Shown here: positions 4,892-6,096 of the stretch, in pieces
Layout of the letters: each line of letters starts with the position of its first letter
How positions within the stretch are numbered: position 1 is the stretch's first letter
Assembly: GCA_964472265.1 (NCBI GenBank)
Contig: CAYYJO010000088.1
Span: 1 to 6,096, forward strand
DNA from: JAGNLA01 sp964472265
GTDB lineage: Bacteria > Caldisericota > Caldisericia > JAAYUI01
Direction of reading: 5' to 3'
DNA: 6,096 bases
Position numbers and translations under genes: made by a program
The notes under the pieces: model-generated
The model's input: only the letters and a program-made list of their open reading frames with translations
What the model was told of the DNA's origin: nothing
The model's database searches: none

Positions 4892-6096
4892 TTATTCTAA
4901 TATTTTATATATCTCTTGGATAAAATTTAGTATATCATTATTTTTGTCTTTCTCTTCCCATTCTTCTTTTGTCATCGAGGAAAATACTTCTTCATTCACA
5001 TCTGGTTTGAATTTTCTATGTACAGGATATTTCACAATTTCTTTTGCTACATCTTCATCATCTGTAATAATGTGACATGGCTTATCCAGTTTATACACTC
5101 TTGTTATAGCATTTTCATGACAATAGTTTTCTATTTCTCTTTTTGGTAATCTATAAAACTTAGCTTTATCTAGATCACATCTTTGTTTGATCTTTTCAGA
5201 TGCTTTTATTTTTTCAGGTATATTGTTGTCTCCATCAACCATAACCGCATATCGGCAATCATTTTTTAACTGTTTAAAAAGACTTAATTCAGCATAATTA
5301 ACTAAACTACTGCCTCCACCAAATAAACAAACAATTCTATCAGCATCTAAATCTTTGTTCATGACAGTTTTTGAATATTGTTTTAAAAAACAAACATCAT
5401 TTTTCCCTTCGACAAATATTAAATACCTTGCATTTTTCAACAAATTATAATCTGGTCTGATACCAAGTTCATCAATAATCTCCTGTGTATCAGATTGTCT
5501 AGTATAATTTGAGCATCCGTCTGTTGTCTTAGTAACTAAAACAATATTATCAATACTATCTGATCCAGCAAATACAGGTGAGTGTGTTGTAATGAAAATC
5601 TGATTCTTACTAGACAAATCTATTAAAGAATTCATAAGTGATTCCTGTGCAGATGGATGCAAATATGTCTCAGGTTCTTCGATTGCATAAATTGTTTTTG
5701 TGTTATTGTTTTTATTTGCTAAATATTCAAAATATGCAACCATAAGCAAACGTCTAAAACCTGTACCTTTATTTAAAATTGATACCTGGTAACTTTCATC
5801 AAGGAACCCTAACTCTAAATCAAATCTAGTGATAGCGTTTTTCCAATCTGTTTCAATATTTGGAGTAATACTATTAAGGTTTTGAACATTTTTTTTCATA
5901 TAACTTAGAATTTCTGTAAACTCCACACTTAATCTTTCTTGGACGTCATCTTCAAATTTTTTTAAATCATCTTTATTATCATTAAAAAAAGAAGTGATAA
6001 TGCCGTTTTTAAATTCATTTTGGAATACAGTTGCATTTGAATCTATACTTTGATCTGATTTGAAAAAACTAAAATATGGTAATTCAATGTTATAAC
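4892..6096 (-). CDS. OLD-family ATPase/TOPRIM nuclease, probable phage defence (5' truncated at the right edge)
   Basis: The frame is open from the stop at 4892 to the window edge, giving 400 residues; the GTG at 5926 is not the true start because coding continues upstream without a stop. The N-terminal ATPase part with Walker A lies outside. Visible, counted from the first full in-window codon, are an ABC-like signature GTGFRRLL (about 110-117), Walker B with D-loop IYAIEEPETYLHP (about 135-147) and the switch-histidine ITTHSPVF (about 168-175). A TOPRIM nuclease domain follows: LIFVEGKND (about 225-233), the VDGDNN acidic pair (about 286-291) and LPKREIENYC (about 316-325). The metal-binding acidic residues seem intact, so the gene looks functional. 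The family includes P2 OLD and GajA of Gabija; here no UvrD-like GajB gene follows downstream. Base composition and codon use are far more AT-rich than the neighbours, a sign of transfer. A solo OLD nuclease, or a member of a system whose other genes lie to the right, are both possible. Confidence 0.88.
   Translation of the reverse strand, partial: YNIELPYFSFFKSDQSIDSNATVFQNEFKNGIITSFFNDNKDDLKKFEDDVQERLSVEFTEILSYMKKNVQNLNSITPNIETDWKNAITRFDLELGFLDESYQVSILNKGTGFRRLLMVAYFEYLANKNNNTKTIYAIEEPETYLHPSAQESLMNSLIDLSSKNQIFITTHSPVFAGSDSIDNIVLVTKTTDGCSNYTRQSDTQEIIDELGIRPDYNLLKNARYLIFVEGKNDVCFLKQYSKTVMNKDLDADRIVCLFGGGSSLVNYAELSLFKQLKNDCRYAVMVDGDNNIPEKIKASEKIKQRCDLDKAKFYRLPKREIENYCHENAITRVYKLDKPCHIITDDEDVAKEIVKYPVHRKFKPDVNEEVFSSMTKEEWEEKDKNNDILNFIQEIYKILE

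Noticed and set aside
5924..5926. GTG as the start of the AT-rich nuclease gene
   Set aside because: The same frame continues without a stop for another 56 codons to the window edge, and the Walker A motif expected upstream is missing from the shorter version, so the start lies outside the window.
4892..6096. A complete Gabija (GajA-GajB) system
   Set aside because: The nuclease resembles GajA in its ATPase-TOPRIM layout, but no UvrD-like helicase gene follows downstream; only the stubs and the convergent SRAP gene are there.
1..6096. CRISPR array, tRNA, rRNA or insertion sequence
   Set aside because: No regularly spaced direct repeats, no tRNA-like cloverleaf or rRNA segments and no transposase frame or terminal inverted repeats were seen on reading both strands.

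Overview
The window reads as bacterial accessory chromosome made of two kinds of DNA. Positions 1 to about 4,800 have mid-range base composition (sampled 60-base lines run from about 38 to 57% G+C). From about 4,806 to the right edge the composition drops sharply (sampled lines 25 to 35% G+C) and codon use changes with it. The organism cannot be named from this sequence. A secreted protein joining a PQQ-type propeller, Ig-like domains and a copper-amine-oxidase-N (stalk) C-terminus suggests a Firmicutes-like or deep-branching anaerobic lineage, but that is inference.

Layout: (1) 2-2575, plus strand, the 3' part of a large, probably secreted modular protein whose start lies left of the window. 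(2) 2547-4005, minus strand, a compact three-gene operon read right to left: TPR protein, DUF1697 protein, HEAT-repeat protein. It has a good sigma70-type promoter and Shine-Dalgarno in front of the TPR gene, a one-base stop/start overlap between the first two genes, and a 29-bp tail-to-tail overlap of the HEAT gene with the large protein gene. (3) 4090-4689, plus strand, a complete SRAP/YedK-family abasic-site DNA-crosslinking protein, with the catalytic Cys placed right after the chosen start. (4) 4704-4805, minus strand, two very short gene stubs. They are near-identical copies of the first codons of the DUF1697 and HEAT genes, in the opposite order to the intact genes. (5) 4892 to the right edge, minus strand, an AT-rich OLD-family ATPase/TOPRIM nuclease (probable phage defence), cut by the right edge.

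How the parts relate: SRAP protects abasic sites in single-stranded DNA, and OLD-type nucleases are commonly anti-phage, so the right half has a DNA-damage or defence flavour. The TPR-DUF1697-HEAT operon has no assignable biochemical role. The most unusual signal is the pair of 5'-end stubs between the SRAP gene and the AT-rich island. They may be debris of a lost paralogous locus at the island edge. A more speculative reading is that SRAP read-through RNA would be antisense to the translation starts of two genes in the neighbouring operon.
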